From positions 1 to 32,893 of the IMG/VR virus record IMGVR_UViG_3300044638_003909: 32,893 nt of DNA. One strand, written 5' to 3'. Below the pieces are notes generated by a model. That model had not been told where the DNA came from and did no database searches. It saw only the letters and a list, made by a program, of their open reading frames with translations. This document shows positions 1 to 7,071 of the stretch, one piece after another. This DNA comes from a virus. The position numbers and the translations under genes were made by a program. The number at the start of each line of letters is the position of its first letter. Position 1 is the first letter of the stretch.

Positions 1-28
1 CGCATTTCCTTTCTCTGCTGAGCCAAGT
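1..28. repeat. Terminal overlap, left copy (identical to 32866-32893)
   Basis: The first 28 bases (beginning CGCATTTCCT, ending GAGCCAAGT) are identical to the last 28. The tape-measure reading frame continues perfectly from one end to the other when one copy is removed. This is the pattern left when a circular or circularly permuted genome is opened by an assembler, rather than a biological repeat. Confidence 0.9.
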
Positions 29-435
29 AATACCTCGAATGATGTTTTAACGCTCTCAATTTCAGCCCCCGATGTAAGTATTTTTTTGCCTAATCCGAAT
101 ACAGCGGCACCAATACCAAGTGAGCCTATTAAAGAGCCTAGTTTACCGTAACTGCTAGACATTGCATCAATATGTGCTGGGTGTTGTGATGCTTCTCTGT
201 TAAGCCGTTCCAATTCTCTACGTGCTGCAGCAATACGCATAGGGTTTTGGCTTGAACGCATAGTATTCTCCACTATCTGTATCTGATTTTGAAGAGTGTT
301 GTATGAATTTGAAAGCCCTCTATTTGAAGCTGAAATTCTAGTGAAAGTATTCGAAGCAGTTACACCAACCCTATTGAGCGTGCCGCTCATTCTGTCGTTC
401 AGCTCAAGGACATATTGATAAATGCTGTTTGCCAT
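1..435 (-). CDS. Tail tape measure protein, N-terminal part (continues at 32865)
   Basis: This is the 5' part of the gene cut by the window ends. The ATG at 435 (MANSIYQYVLELND) lies 3 bases after the stop of the chaperone frameshift product. The reading frame runs to base 1 and continues in phase at 32865 down to the stop at 31462, giving 612 residues in all. This part is mostly predicted alpha-helical, with an Arg/Glu-rich stretch (AAARRELERLNREA), and then enters a hydrophobic segment (LGSLIGAAVFGLGKKI) typical of the start of tape measures. The protein would set tail length inside the tube during assembly. Its place directly after the tail chaperones and the joined length support the call; a tape of about 600 residues implies a short tail. 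Confidence 0.9.
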   Translation of the reverse strand, partial: MANSIYQYVLELNDRMSGTLNRVGVTASNTFTRISASNRGLSNSYNTLQNQIQIVENTMRSSQNPMRIAAARRELERLNREASQHPAHIDAMSSSYGKLGSLIGSLGIGAAVFGLGKKILTSGAEIESVKTSFEVLLGSAEKGNA

Positions 436-438
436 GGT

Positions 439-624
439 CTACATAAATGGGTTGGGGTTATTCTCTTGCTCCTCTCGCCTGATACGTTCGAGCATTTTTA
501 ATTTTATCGCCCAAATTTCGTCGGGCAATTCTTCGGGGTGTTGAATCCCCATGTAATACTGCAAAAGGCAGTTTCCGTACTCTAAATAGGAAAAGGGGGC
601 GGACGAATCCGCACCCTCTATAAC
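439..624 (-). CDS. GpT-like tail chaperone extension, made only by -1 frameshifting
   Basis: This is a 61-residue open frame in the -1 phase relative to the upstream chaperone, and it has no good start codon of its own. It begins VIEGADSSAPFSYLEYGN and ends with an acidic, basic and Pro-rich tail (RREEQENNPNPFM) just before the tape-measure ATG. If ribosomes slip at AAAAAAG (630-624), the product is a 162-residue G-T fusion. Phages of many families make such a minor fusion to load the tape measure during tail assembly. Position, phase and signal all match that model. The alternative, a separate gene from the internal ATG (MGIQHPEELP), would leave only about 37 residues. Confidence 0.75.
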   Translation of the reverse strand, partial: VIEGADSSAPFSYLEYGNCLLQYYMGIQHPEELPDEIWAIKLKMLERIRREEQENNPNPFM

Positions 625-630
625 TTTTTT
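595..630 (-). promoter_or_regulatory. Programmed -1 ribosomal frameshift signal
   Basis: The slippery heptamer A AAA AAG sits in the correct phase (codons ATA AAA AAG, 632-624), two codons before the TAG stop of the chaperone. After a 7-base spacer comes a hairpin (616-595): GGG-T-GCGGA, loop TTCG, TCCGC-C-CCC, that is 8 pairs with one T/C mismatch. Heptamer, spacer and stem together form the textbook arrangement. Confidence 0.8.
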
Positions 631-926
631 ATCTCTGCCTCCGCTGTTTCGATTATCTGGTCAAGCTTTGCAGCTACTCCCATAAATAACCTGTCGTCAG
701 TTTTGATTTCCTCATCTCCTGCAAGCCAACAACTTTTCAAAATAGCATCATTAAATGCCATCGGGTCTTTTCCTGCTGTTGAAGCCGCATAAGATAATTC
801 TTTTCGTCCAGGCGCCTTCAAATACGCTTTTCGTCCGTCAACTTCAATTAAGAAAATACTTTTGTGTTTCGCTTTAAGTTCGTTGATTTCTGACTGTGTC
901 AATTCTGACTTAGTTTCTTTTTTCAT
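618..926 (-). CDS. Tail assembly chaperone (G-like)
   Basis: A 102-residue, Lys/Glu-rich, probably helical cytoplasmic protein (MKKETKSELTQSEINELKAK). It sits between the tube/LRR genes and the tape measure, the standard place for the gpG-type tail assembly chaperone. The segment LIEVDGRKAYLKAPGRKELSYA resembles a small domain common in chaperones of Bacteroidota and Mu-like myophages. The last codons contain an in-phase AAAAAAG slippery site that can divert ribosomes into the downstream -1 frame. Sequence similarity alone would be weak; the call rests mainly on synteny and the frameshift cassette. Confidence 0.75.
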   Translation of the reverse strand: MKKETKSELTQSEINELKAKHKSIFLIEVDGRKAYLKAPGRKELSYAASTAGKDPMAFNDAILKSCWLAGDEEIKTDDRLFMGVAAKLDQIIETAEAEIKKL

Positions 927-953
927 TTTGAGTGTGTTTTTTTTGGTTTATAC

Positions 954-1121
954 TTATACCGCAAATGGCGGTACTGGATTTTCTACTGGTTCAACAATTT
1001 GCCCGAATAGGCTATCGTAAATTTCGGGGCTGTACTGCTGTAAATCTGCCTTTTGCTCGTCCGTCATTTCAGCCACGTTGTAGTGGTGTTCTTGAAAGTC
1101 AATATATATGATTTCGTCCAT
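954..1121 (-). CDS. Small acidic protein of the tail cluster, function unknown
   Basis: A 55-residue frame starting ATG at 1121 (MDEIIYIDFQEHHYNVAEM) and stopping at 954. It lies between the LRR protein and the tail chaperone, 27 bases ahead of the chaperone start. It is rich in Asp/Glu and aromatic residues and ends Pro-rich (VEPVENPVPPFAV), with no membrane segment or cysteine. I do not recognise a family. Its tight fit between two tail genes and clean coding composition suggest a real tail-assembly accessory or small virion component. Confidence 0.65.
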   Translation of the reverse strand: MDEIIYIDFQEHHYNVAEMTDEQKADLQQYSPEIYDSLFGQIVEPVENPVPPFAV

Positions 1122-1125
1122 ATTT

Positions 1126-2046
1126 TTACGCTTTATATGTTATCGTCCAACCTCTTGAAACTAGGGTATTTCTTGCATTTACTGCGTTCGAAGTCCAGGT
1201 ACTGAATCCCGCCATGTTTGAACCAGTTAATTGAACGCTACCGTTTGTTTTCCCTGTTACTGCTAGTGACACCAAAAGACTTTCAATTGCACTAACTCCA
1301 AGTTTGCATGCTGTGGCGTTAATACTTGTTGCCTGTGGTGCTGTAAGTGTTGCTAAATTGGCATTGTAGCTACAATTAACCGATAAGCCTTGAGGTAACG
1401 ATAATTCAGTTAGCGTATTTGTCGAAAAGCTGTTAAACGTCTGACAAAGTGGTGCAATTACTGATGTAAGGCTATTAACTGAACAATCAATATCAGTTGC
1501 GTTTGGTGCTTGCAATGTCTGCATGTTCATCCACGAACAAACTAGCTTAGTACAGTTATTGACTACCAAATTAAGAATAGTTGACGGCGTGCCTGGCAAT
1601 ACTACTTCTCCAAAAAAGTTCAATGTTAAACTAGAAGTATTGAAAACAGATTTCGTACTTCCTGCAACAAATTCAATCTTTGTGGCTGTTGAATCAATAA
1701 ACAGATCATAGTTTCCTGAAACTGCACAAATATAGTTAATTACACTGTAACCACCACTTTGAACGGCTAAAATTTTATTTCCGTCGGGTGCAGTTGCATA
1801 ACCTACTTTGTTAGCTGTGAATCTAACATAGAATCGTTGTGTAGCAGTAACAAACAAACCGCTTGCGCTTTGATATTGCCCGATTATTCCACCATTTGCA
1901 GTGCTTGCTATTTCAGCAAACTTAATGTTCTTAGGGGACGGATATTTGCCCCTTTGACTTTGCATTGGTGCTTCAGGAATAGCTTCAAAGCCCCCAACCT
2001 TTTGGATAGGGGCTTGTGCTACTGGTCTGTATTCTGAATTTGCCAT
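1126..2046 (-). CDS. Leucine-rich-repeat-like tail protein
   Basis: A 306-residue protein. After a Pro/Gln-rich N-terminus (about 1-40) comes a beta-rich domain (about 40-150). Then follow irregular Leu/Asn repeats of about 20 residues (LNLVVNNCTKLV, LQAPNATDIDC, LTSVIAPLCQTF, LTELSLPQGLSV, LATLTAPQAT). The C-terminus, ending LVSRGWTITYKA, is a form I know from LRR proteins of Bacteroidota phages. LRR surfaces usually bind other proteins or glycans, so a role in virion decoration or host contact is an inference. It is odd to find it between the tail tube and the tail chaperones rather than with the fibres; it lies 3 bases after the tube stop, so it is co-expressed with the tail. Low Lys and high Ser/Thr/Asn fit an extracellular virion protein. 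Confidence 0.65.
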   Translation of the reverse strand: MANSEYRPVAQAPIQKVGGFEAIPEAPMQSQRGKYPSPKNIKFAEIASTANGGIIGQYQSASGLFVTATQRFYVRFTANKVGYATAPDGNKILAVQSGGYSVINYICAVSGNYDLFIDSTATKIEFVAGSTKSVFNTSSLTLNFFGEVVLPGTPSTILNLVVNNCTKLVCSWMNMQTLQAPNATDIDCSVNSLTSVIAPLCQTFNSFSTNTLTELSLPQGLSVNCSYNANLATLTAPQATSINATACKLGVSAIESLLVSLAVTGKTNGSVQLTGSNMAGFSTWTSNAVNARNTLVSRGWTITYKA

Positions 2047-2049
2047 AAA

Positions 2050-2466
2050 CTATACGTTATACTCAATATCCAAAGCTACTGCAGGAAGTTCAACTTCCAT
2101 AAATTTGTCGCCTTGTTTCAAAGCCTTTTTCGTTTCTGTTAACTCAACATTTTTGATAATGTCGGTAATTACGGCACCCCCTGCATCTGGAACATAAGAT
2201 ACAACAACGTCGAAGGCTGGAATGTCCAACACGCTTTTTCCTGTTCCTGCTGCAAGTTGCAACGCTTCTAATTCACTTTGAAGTAATGAGATTTTACACT
2301 CGAAAGTTTTGTTACCTTTTTGAATAGCACGTGGTTTTACTCCACGACCATAAATAACTTCTTTTTCTTGTTTCTCTGTGTACTCTATGGCACGTATGCC
2401 TGTTACTGGTCTGCCGAGCATTAATACTTCAACATTTGACCACTGATATTCTTTTGAATTGAACAT
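2050..2466 (-). CDS. Tail tube protein
   Basis: A 138-residue beta-rich protein (MFNSKEYQWSNVEVLM) directly after the tail sheath, which is the usual sheath-tube order in contractile tails. It carries a motif I associate with Bacteroidota and Mu-like tubes: a conserved Arg/Gly turn (YGRGVKPRAIQKGNKTFE) followed by alternating beta strands (VVVSYVPDAGGAVITDII). Its length matches the 120-170 residues usual for myophage tubes. Tubes polymerise as hexameric rings inside the sheath and conduct DNA. I see no secretion signal, as expected. The main support is position and fold-like composition. Confidence 0.75.
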   Translation of the reverse strand: MFNSKEYQWSNVEVLMLGRPVTGIRAIEYTEKQEKEVIYGRGVKPRAIQKGNKTFECKISLLQSELEALQLAAGTGKSVLDIPAFDVVVSYVPDAGGAVITDIIKNVELTETKKALKQGDKFMEVELPAVALDIEYNV

Positions 2467-2496
2467 GATTTTTATGTTTTTTATTGCTATGAGTGT

Positions 2497-2528
2497 GCCC
2501 CCTTAGTGCTATTACCTACTTCGGGGGC
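2497..2528. other. Intergenic GC hairpin between sheath and tube genes
   Basis: GCCCCC at 2497-2502 pairs with GGGGGC at 2523-2528 around a 20-base loop, in the gap between the sheath stop (2535) and the tube start (2466). No U-tract follows on the minus strand. It may be an mRNA-processing or stability element that lets the abundant tube be expressed apart from the sheath, but this is inference. Confidence 0.4.
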
Positions 2529-2534
2529 TTCTGC

Positions 2535-3716
2535 TTACACACTCAAAGCAGGGTTTGAAAATCCTAATGTTACTACAATTTCTTGGCTATATCCTTTCGG
2601 AACTGCTGCACAACGAACCGCAACTTTTCCAGTGCTCAATACATTTTGGTTTTGGTCAACGAATGCGCTGAAGCTTGATAATTCGCTTGCGCTTGTCATT
2701 TGCAAGTTAACAGCGTTCTTGATTAAACCCTCGTAATACTTAGCAGTGGCAGGGCTTAGTTTGCCATCGCTTGTAAGTTCAATATCATCGTTTAACTCAT
2801 TGATGAAAGTAGAGTAAACAATACGAACCATTTTGTTCATAGTCCTACGAAATGACACCGTTTTGTAATCATCTGTCGGCACAGTACAAAGCACGTCATC
2901 CACAAAGTAGAATCCTGACTTATTTGCGTAAGTTCCTATACAGATGTAACCTTTCAAAACAACGCTTGCAAAGTCAGCGTTTTGAATAGCTGAACTTCCA
3001 AGATATGCGCCTGTGATCGCCAAACTACCGTCTTTTACACGAGCGATTTTTCTTTGCACTGGAACGTACGCTGCACGACCCAAAGCCAAACCTACAGATG
3101 TAGCACCATTGTCGATTGCGTACAATTCTGAACTCTTAGACATAACGCCAGCAACGTAGTTTTTGGAATCAGTCGCATAGTTTTTCAAGTTCGCAGGAAC
3201 GCCAGTATATGAGCGACACTCAACAAAGCCTACAAATGGGTTGAATGATGCAAAGTAGGCCTGTGCCAAAACTTGCATTTTGGTAATTGCACCTACTGAA
3301 TCACTGTCTATTCCGTCCGTAACTGTTGGGGTATAACCACTTGCAGGTTTACGACAAACGCCCAAAAGCGAAATTTCGCCTTGTGAGTACTTCAATAGCT
3401 TATCACCGTAACGGTTTGCACTTGCAGCATCACACATATTGGCAAGAGTTTCAGTGTTTGGTGCTATCAAAACGTAAAGTTTTGAGCCTGTGCCAGCCTC
3501 AGCAAAAAATTCTTTAATTTGCTGATAAGCGTACGCAATAGCGTTCAATCCTGCTGTAACAGCATCGTCGGTGCTTTTCAAAACGAAAATATCTCCAGCA
3601 TTAATCGCTGTGCCTGTTGGGTCACATCCGATTACAAGCCCTGCAACTCCGTCTGTTGTTCCGCCTACTGAACCGAGTTGCCCGTTTTGTAGGTTAATGG
3701 TAATTTTTGGAATCAT
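2535..3716 (-). CDS. Contractile tail sheath protein
   Basis: A 393-residue protein starting MIPKITINLQNGQLG and of typical size for short myophage sheaths (DUF2586/sheath-like families). The N-terminus has a viral beta-barrel-like stretch (about 20-110, GGTTDGVAGLVIGCDPTG, KLYVLIAPNTETL). The C-terminal half carries the conserved sheath features: FRRTMNKMVRIVYSTFINELND, then helix and strand segments ending in a handshake-like beta strand (VTLGFSNPALSV). Sheath subunits stack around the tube and contract on adsorption. A tube gene follows, and baseplate J and hub genes lie further along the same strand, all consistent with a myovirus. Start chosen at the first ATG, 6 bases after the preceding stop. 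Confidence 0.85.
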   Translation of the reverse strand: MIPKITINLQNGQLGSVGGTTDGVAGLVIGCDPTGTAINAGDIFVLKSTDDAVTAGLNAIAYAYQQIKEFFAEAGTGSKLYVLIAPNTETLANMCDAASANRYGDKLLKYSQGEISLLGVCRKPASGYTPTVTDGIDSDSVGAITKMQVLAQAYFASFNPFVGFVECRSYTGVPANLKNYATDSKNYVAGVMSKSSELYAIDNGATSVGLALGRAAYVPVQRKIARVKDGSLAITGAYLGSSAIQNADFASVVLKGYICIGTYANKSGFYFVDDVLCTVPTDDYKTVSFRRTMNKMVRIVYSTFINELNDDIELTSDGKLSPATAKYYEGLIKNAVNLQMTSASELSSFSAFVDQNQNVLSTGKVAVRCAAVPKGYSQEIVVTLGFSNPALSV

Positions 3717-3722
3717 TTGTCC

Positions 3723-3902
3723 TTATTCTTTTGAGTTAATAAAATCTTTCCTTTTGAGAATTGTAATTTTCCCACCATTTTTTGCTGATTGAAATTCAGC
3801 AGGTGTGCGCTCTGTCCATACTTGCCCGTTGCTATCCTCGAATAGTTCTTTGACTTCTGGGTACTGCTCAAATATCTCTTTGATTTGTTCTTGTGGTAAC
3901 AT
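3723..3902 (-). CDS. Small hypothetical protein before the sheath
   Basis: A 59-residue frame starting ATG at 3902 (MLPQEQIKEIFEQYPEVKEL) and stopping at 3723, just 6 bases before the sheath start. The sequence looks like a helix-rich N-terminus followed by a small basic C-terminus (KITILKRKDFINSKE). I do not recognise it. In many phages a short protein with EQYPEVKELFEDSNGQVW-type sequence sits next to sheath or lysis genes without known function. The tight spacing on both sides makes it credible as a gene. Confidence 0.65.
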   Translation of the reverse strand: MLPQEQIKEIFEQYPEVKELFEDSNGQVWTERTPAEFQSAKNGGKITILKRKDFINSKE

Positions 3903-3906
3903 GGTT

Positions 3907-4161
3907 TTATTTGTTTAGTTTGTCGATTAGCATGTCCATCTTTGCCTCCATTTTCATGTGGTCTTGACGGTTTTCTTGTCTCACCACTTCGGATGAAGTT
4001 TCTAGTTTATTCATTCGTTGCTCCATGAACTTATTTCGCTCGTCGATTGTGGCCACCTTGATGTTTAAATCAATATAGGTAGTCAACATCGCCCCGAGTA
4101 GTCCAATTAATGCCAATAACTGCCCGAACGTCAAGCCAAATTTGGTTTCTCTGTTCAGCAT
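3907..4161 (-). CDS. One-TM coiled-coil protein, possible holin/spanin partner
   Basis: An 84-residue protein. One hydrophobic segment at about residues 12-32 (LLALIGLLGAMLTTYI) is followed by a long charged coiled coil (about 40-84, with heptad-like MNKLETSSEVVRQEN and MKMEAKMDMLIDKLNK). It begins 2 bases after the endolysin stop, so the pair is translationally close. Membrane-anchored coiled-coil proteins next to endolysins are often spanins, holins or antiholins. The topology here (short cytoplasmic N-terminus, TM, periplasmic coiled coil) resembles an inner-membrane spanin of the Rz type more than a holin. I see no lipoprotein partner, so the assignment stays open. Confidence 0.7.
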   Translation of the reverse strand: MLNRETKFGLTFGQLLALIGLLGAMLTTYIDLNIKVATIDERNKFMEQRMNKLETSSEVVRQENRQDHMKMEAKMDMLIDKLNK

Positions 4162-4163
4162 AA

Positions 4164-4610
4164 TTACATGGGCTTATAGTGAGGTTCACCGTTTACAGAA
4201 TAACACCTTAAAACTTGACGTCTGTTTGGTTTTCCTACTACGAAAGAAACATGAACCCAAGCGGGTTGGTTGTCATCCCCATGCTCCCAAATCAATTGGT
4301 CAAATGGCACATGCGAACGTATGGTGTTGAACAGTTTAGCATTATCCGCTGAATCCAAATCAGCCGCTTCACCTTTGGGGTGCTGAGATGTTTTCGAACT
4401 GCCTTTCGTTGCTTTGCTCAATGCATCTGAACGGAAACCAACATTCACTTTGATTGGTCCTACTAGATCTCTGACCGGTTGCAACACGTTTTCGCAAAGA
4501 GCCTTTAACGCTTCAATTTGCTTTTCGTTGGGCGTGTTGTCTATTTTCTTTGACTTTGCGATATTGCTCGCTGTCATTTCTTCGAGTGTGAAATTCTTTG
4601 TCAAGTTCAT
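4164..4610 (-). CDS. Endolysin, peptidase M15 (D-Ala-D-Ala carboxypeptidase-like)
   Basis: A 148-residue zinc peptidase of the M15_3 type. I chose the ATG at 4610 (MNLTKNFTLEEM), because that start is typical of the family and upstream codons overlap a terminator stem. Zinc and catalytic residues are visible: SQHPKGEAADLD (about 75-86, His77 and Asp84) and WVHVSF (about 118-123, His120). The N-terminal NFTLEEMTAS is also characteristic. It would cut the peptide stems of peptidoglycan for lysis. There is no signal peptide, so export should depend on a holin; a holin-like gene lies far away at 16841-17062. The gene follows the capsid gene after a terminator. Confidence 0.9.
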   Translation of the reverse strand: MNLTKNFTLEEMTASNIAKSKKIDNTPNEKQIEALKALCENVLQPVRDLVGPIKVNVGFRSDALSKATKGSSKTSQHPKGEAADLDSADNAKLFNTIRSHVPFDQLIWEHGDDNQPAWVHVSFVVGKPNRRQVLRCYSVNGEPHYKPM

Positions 4611-4622
4611 GGCTTTATAATC

Positions 4623-4652
4623 AAAAAAGGGTGGGCGAATACCCACCCTTTT
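4623..4652 (-). terminator. Rho-independent terminator after the capsid gene
   Basis: A perfect 11-bp stem (AAAAGGGTGGG 4625-4635 / CCCACCCTTTT 4642-4652) with a 6-base loop, followed on the minus strand by TTTTTT. It lies between the capsid stop (4675) and the endolysin start (4610), so it probably ends the abundant capsid message while allowing read-through to lysis and tail genes. Confidence 0.85.
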
Positions 4653-4674
4653 GGTTAATAACTATGTTCTAGGC

Positions 4675-5595
4675 TTACGCTCCCTCAACTAGAGAAACGC
4701 AACCTTTTCCGTCCTTACGGCTTTGAGTAGCACCGAAACGTACAACCGCTTCAATGATAGTACCGCCCAAATAACCTGGTGCTTTACGGTTGATAATAGT
4801 TTCAGGGAATGCCTCAGCATAACGAACGTGGTCAGGGTGGAAAAACAATGCAGCTGCTAAGTCGTCAGTTGCTACACTTGCACCAAGTGCTTTTTTGTTC
4901 AAGTCCTTGTCATAGGTCAAACCTAATGAACCGATACCGTCATTCCAACGTACCATGATGTCAATACCCAAGATACGCCCAAGAACGCCCTCTTGTAGTT
5001 TGGTCATCAAACCTGTTTTCTCAAAGTCAACAAACTCGGGAACTTGCAAAAGGTCATCGTATTGGTCGGGTGTTACCACGCCAATGATACCGTTAATGCT
5101 TGGCAAATTCATTTTCATGAACGCTTGACGCACTTTCATGATGTCTGCCTTTGTGAAACGCTTGCGATTTCCTGTTGCACCTACCAACGAAGTAGCACGG
5201 TTAGCGCCTGTACTTGTGATAATGTTGGTTGTTGAACCCCATGCTTGTGCTGCATAGTCTGCCGCTTTAGTTGACATTGCACCGCCCATTGAACGTGCTA
5301 CGTCTAACTGCTTGCTGTAGTTCAAAACTATTTCTTCCTCACGTTTAACCAAAACTGGCTCAGAATAAATCTGAACAAGTGGATAGTTGAAAACGTCATC
5401 GGTACGCTCGCCAATTGCAACTGGTAAGCTAGGATTTCCGATTTTTGCGCCACCGATATTTCCTGCTACTGGAATATCAACGCTGTCAACATTTCCTGCT
5501 GCAGCATCTTTGAATGCCTTTGTGTAAAACACGTTATCTGGAAACAACTGCTTTGCGAGGTCTGTCGAAAACAGTTTAGGACTGATTTGTGCCAT
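4675..5595 (-). CDS. Major capsid protein (HK97 fold likely)
   Basis: A 306-residue protein (MAQISPKLFSTDLAKQLFPD) directly downstream of the protease/scaffold gene and followed by a strong terminator, the usual arrangement for a major capsid protein. The sequence has an N-arm, a segment with alternating strands (SVDIPVAGNIGGAKIG), a spine-helix-like stretch (TKADIMKVRQAFMKMNLP), VVTPDQYDDLLQVPEF (a motif common in HK97-type capsids of Bacteroidota phages) and a beta-rich C-terminus. No large N-terminal delta domain is obvious, which agrees with a separate or fused scaffold in the upstream gene. HK97-type subunits form pentamers and hexamers of the shell. Start at ATG 5595. Confidence 0.85.
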   Translation of the reverse strand: MAQISPKLFSTDLAKQLFPDNVFYTKAFKDAAAGNVDSVDIPVAGNIGGAKIGNPSLPVAIGERTDDVFNYPLVQIYSEPVLVKREEEIVLNYSKQLDVARSMGGAMSTKAADYAAQAWGSTTNIITSTGANRATSLVGATGNRKRFTKADIMKVRQAFMKMNLPSINGIIGVVTPDQYDDLLQVPEFVDFEKTGLMTKLQEGVLGRILGIDIMVRWNDGIGSLGLTYDKDLNKKALGASVATDDLAAALFFHPDHVRYAEAFPETIINRKAPGYLGGTIIEAVVRFGATQSRKDGKGCVSLVEGA

Positions 5596-5624
5596 TGTAA
5601 TGTATTTTTATTGGGGGTTAATGA

Positions 5625-6089
5625 TTAGCAATTTTCTTTCTCCCAAGCCTCATACAGCTTGTTGAACTTGTCAGGTTCTGCAAGTTTCATGTCTGCAAGT
5701 GCCTGTGGGTCATTGTGGCGGTACCACTCGAAGTTTTTTGTTTCATCACTTCCTGCTCCTGCGATTACAGCTGTAATGCTTGCAACTGGTTTTTTCAAGG
5801 AAGTAATCATCTGAGAAAACATATCGAAATTAGCTTCTGCCGACTTCAATAGACTTTCTCTTTGTTCTTTACCGAAAAAACCGTTTGCGATTGCTCCGTC
5901 AACAAGTGCAACGGCTTCCGTTTTTTGTTTGTCGGCAATACTTGCTTTCAGATCATCGGACAATTTTTTGAAGTCGGCTACTTGTGAAGTCAATAACTTG
6001 TTATTTTCTTGAAGTGCGACAACGTCTTTCAATAGTTCGGATTCAGAAGCGTTTTCGCTACGTCCGAGTTGTGCGGCTAAAATTTTCAT
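5625..6089 (-). CDS. Possible nested scaffold from internal start
   Basis: An internal ATG at residue 208 of the protease gene would give a 154-residue scaffold alone (MKILAAQLGRSENASESE...). The bases before it are A-rich (CAGAAAATTCA), the kind of context that favours starts in Bacteroidota. The protein begins like free-standing phage scaffolds. Mu gpZ and lambda Nu3 are known examples of scaffold made in frame from the 3' end of the protease gene. No direct evidence beyond sequence layout. Confidence 0.4.
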   Translation of the reverse strand: MKILAAQLGRSENASESELLKDVVALQENNKLLTSQVADFKKLSDDLKASIADKQKTEAVALVDGAIANGFFGKEQRESLLKSAEANFDMFSQMITSLKKPVASITAVIAGAGSDETKNFEWYRHNDPQALADMKLAEPDKFNKLYEAWEKENC

Positions 6090-6710
6090 TGAATTTTCTG
6101 TTTTTGTTATTATGTAATTTTCAAAATGTGTATTTGATAGGGCAACCATTCCTAGAAGCCTTGAATTAACTTCCTGCATTTTTCCAGTTGGTATGATTTC
6201 ATCGATAAGTCCTTTTTGTTTGCACTCGTCAGCTGTCAACCATGTTTCAGCGTTCATCATCTGTTCCATGTCTGCCTTGTCGCAACCCTTACGACACATA
6301 ATGTCAACCATTACCGAGCGCATATTTTCAAGGTACTTTTTGTCATTGTCGCTTAGATTGGTAGCATCTTGAAAATGTGGATTATGCACCATCATTCTAG
6401 CAAAATCATTCATGCAAGTCTTTTTCCCTGCAAGTGCTATCGGCGCAGCCATTGATGCAGCCATGCCATCGATTTGGCAAGTAACTTTTGCTTTGTTCAG
6501 TAAAACAGCATTAAAAATGCTCAATCCTTGGGGAACGCTTCCCCCCTCTGAGTTAATCCGTAGAGTGATTTCATCTACATTGCTACCGAGCCACTCCATT
6601 TCGTTTGCGAACTGGTGTCCGTCAACATCCTTGCCGATTACGCCATACATAAGCATGGTTACACATTTGGTATCGCTATTTACTTGTGCTGTGGCGTATT
6701 TTAGAAGCAT
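5625..6710 (-). CDS. Head maturation protease with C-terminal scaffold domain (Mu I-like, ClpP/S14-S49 fold)
   Basis: A 361-residue protein with two parts. Residues 1-200 form a ClpP-like serine protease domain: LRINSEGGSVPQG (about 50-62), a GMAASMA serine motif (Ser86) and MMVHNPHF (His109). Residues 208-361 are a coiled-coil scaffold-like domain (ESELLKDVVALQENNKL, ALVDGAIANGFFGKEQRESL) of the type in Mu-like I proteins. The protease matures the prohead and the scaffold part shapes the shell before being degraded. The gene directly precedes the capsid gene. An internal ATG at 6089 (MKILAAQLGRSENA) stands exactly at the domain boundary. The promoter is not obvious; the upstream 510 bp is non-coding. 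Confidence 0.85.
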   Translation of the reverse strand: MLLKYATAQVNSDTKCVTMLMYGVIGKDVDGHQFANEMEWLGSNVDEITLRINSEGGSVPQGLSIFNAVLLNKAKVTCQIDGMAASMAAPIALAGKKTCMNDFARMMVHNPHFQDATNLSDNDKKYLENMRSVMVDIMCRKGCDKADMEQMMNAETWLTADECKQKGLIDEIIPTGKMQEVNSRLLGMVALSNTHFENYIITKTENSMKILAAQLGRSENASESELLKDVVALQENNKLLTSQVADFKKLSDDLKASIADKQKTEAVALVDGAIANGFFGKEQRESLLKSAEANFDMFSQMITSLKKPVASITAVIAGAGSDETKNFEWYRHNDPQALADMKLAEPDKFNKLYEAWEKENC

Positions 6711-6844
6711 AATTGTGTTCAGTTGTGGATTAAAAGCACGTCAAAAATAATTGCTTATATCCTTTCGGCTTGCATTAATATACTTTTATTTTCGTCTTTA
6801 CAGTAAAACACAAACTAAAAATATATTTTCGAGTGATTGATTTT

Positions 6845-6891
6845 TTATTCTTATTCTTATTCTTATTCTTATTCTTATTCTTATTCTTATT
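6845..6891. repeat. TTATTC hexamer tandem repeat (7 perfect copies plus TTATT)
   Basis: Seven perfect copies of TTATTC (GAATAA on the minus strand), 6845-6886, then a partial copy. It is next to the 11-bp repeats. A tandem AT-rich tract beside iterons resembles a DNA-unwinding element, but could also be a slippage-prone microsatellite. Confidence 0.9.
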
Positions 6892-6899
6892 GCGGATGT

Positions 6900-6936
6900 G
6901 TATGCATAGTGTATAGATAGAGTATAGATAGTGTAT
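6900..6936. repeat. 11-bp direct repeats, array A (GTATnnATAnn)
   Basis: GTAT recurs at 6900, 6911, 6922 and 6933, exactly every 11 bp. Units: GTATGCATAGT, GTATAGATAGA, GTATAGATAGT, then GTAT of a broken fourth unit. The same consensus recurs in array B. Confidence 0.8.
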
Positions 6937-7071
6937 ATTTTTTAAGTCAGTCAAATGACCATCAAATAGATAATAAGTTGATATTTAATGATTTACACAC
7001 ATTTTTTACTTTATAATTTCTAACCAATCAAATAAAAATCGTCGGAAAAGTGTCTGCGCTCAAATTATACA

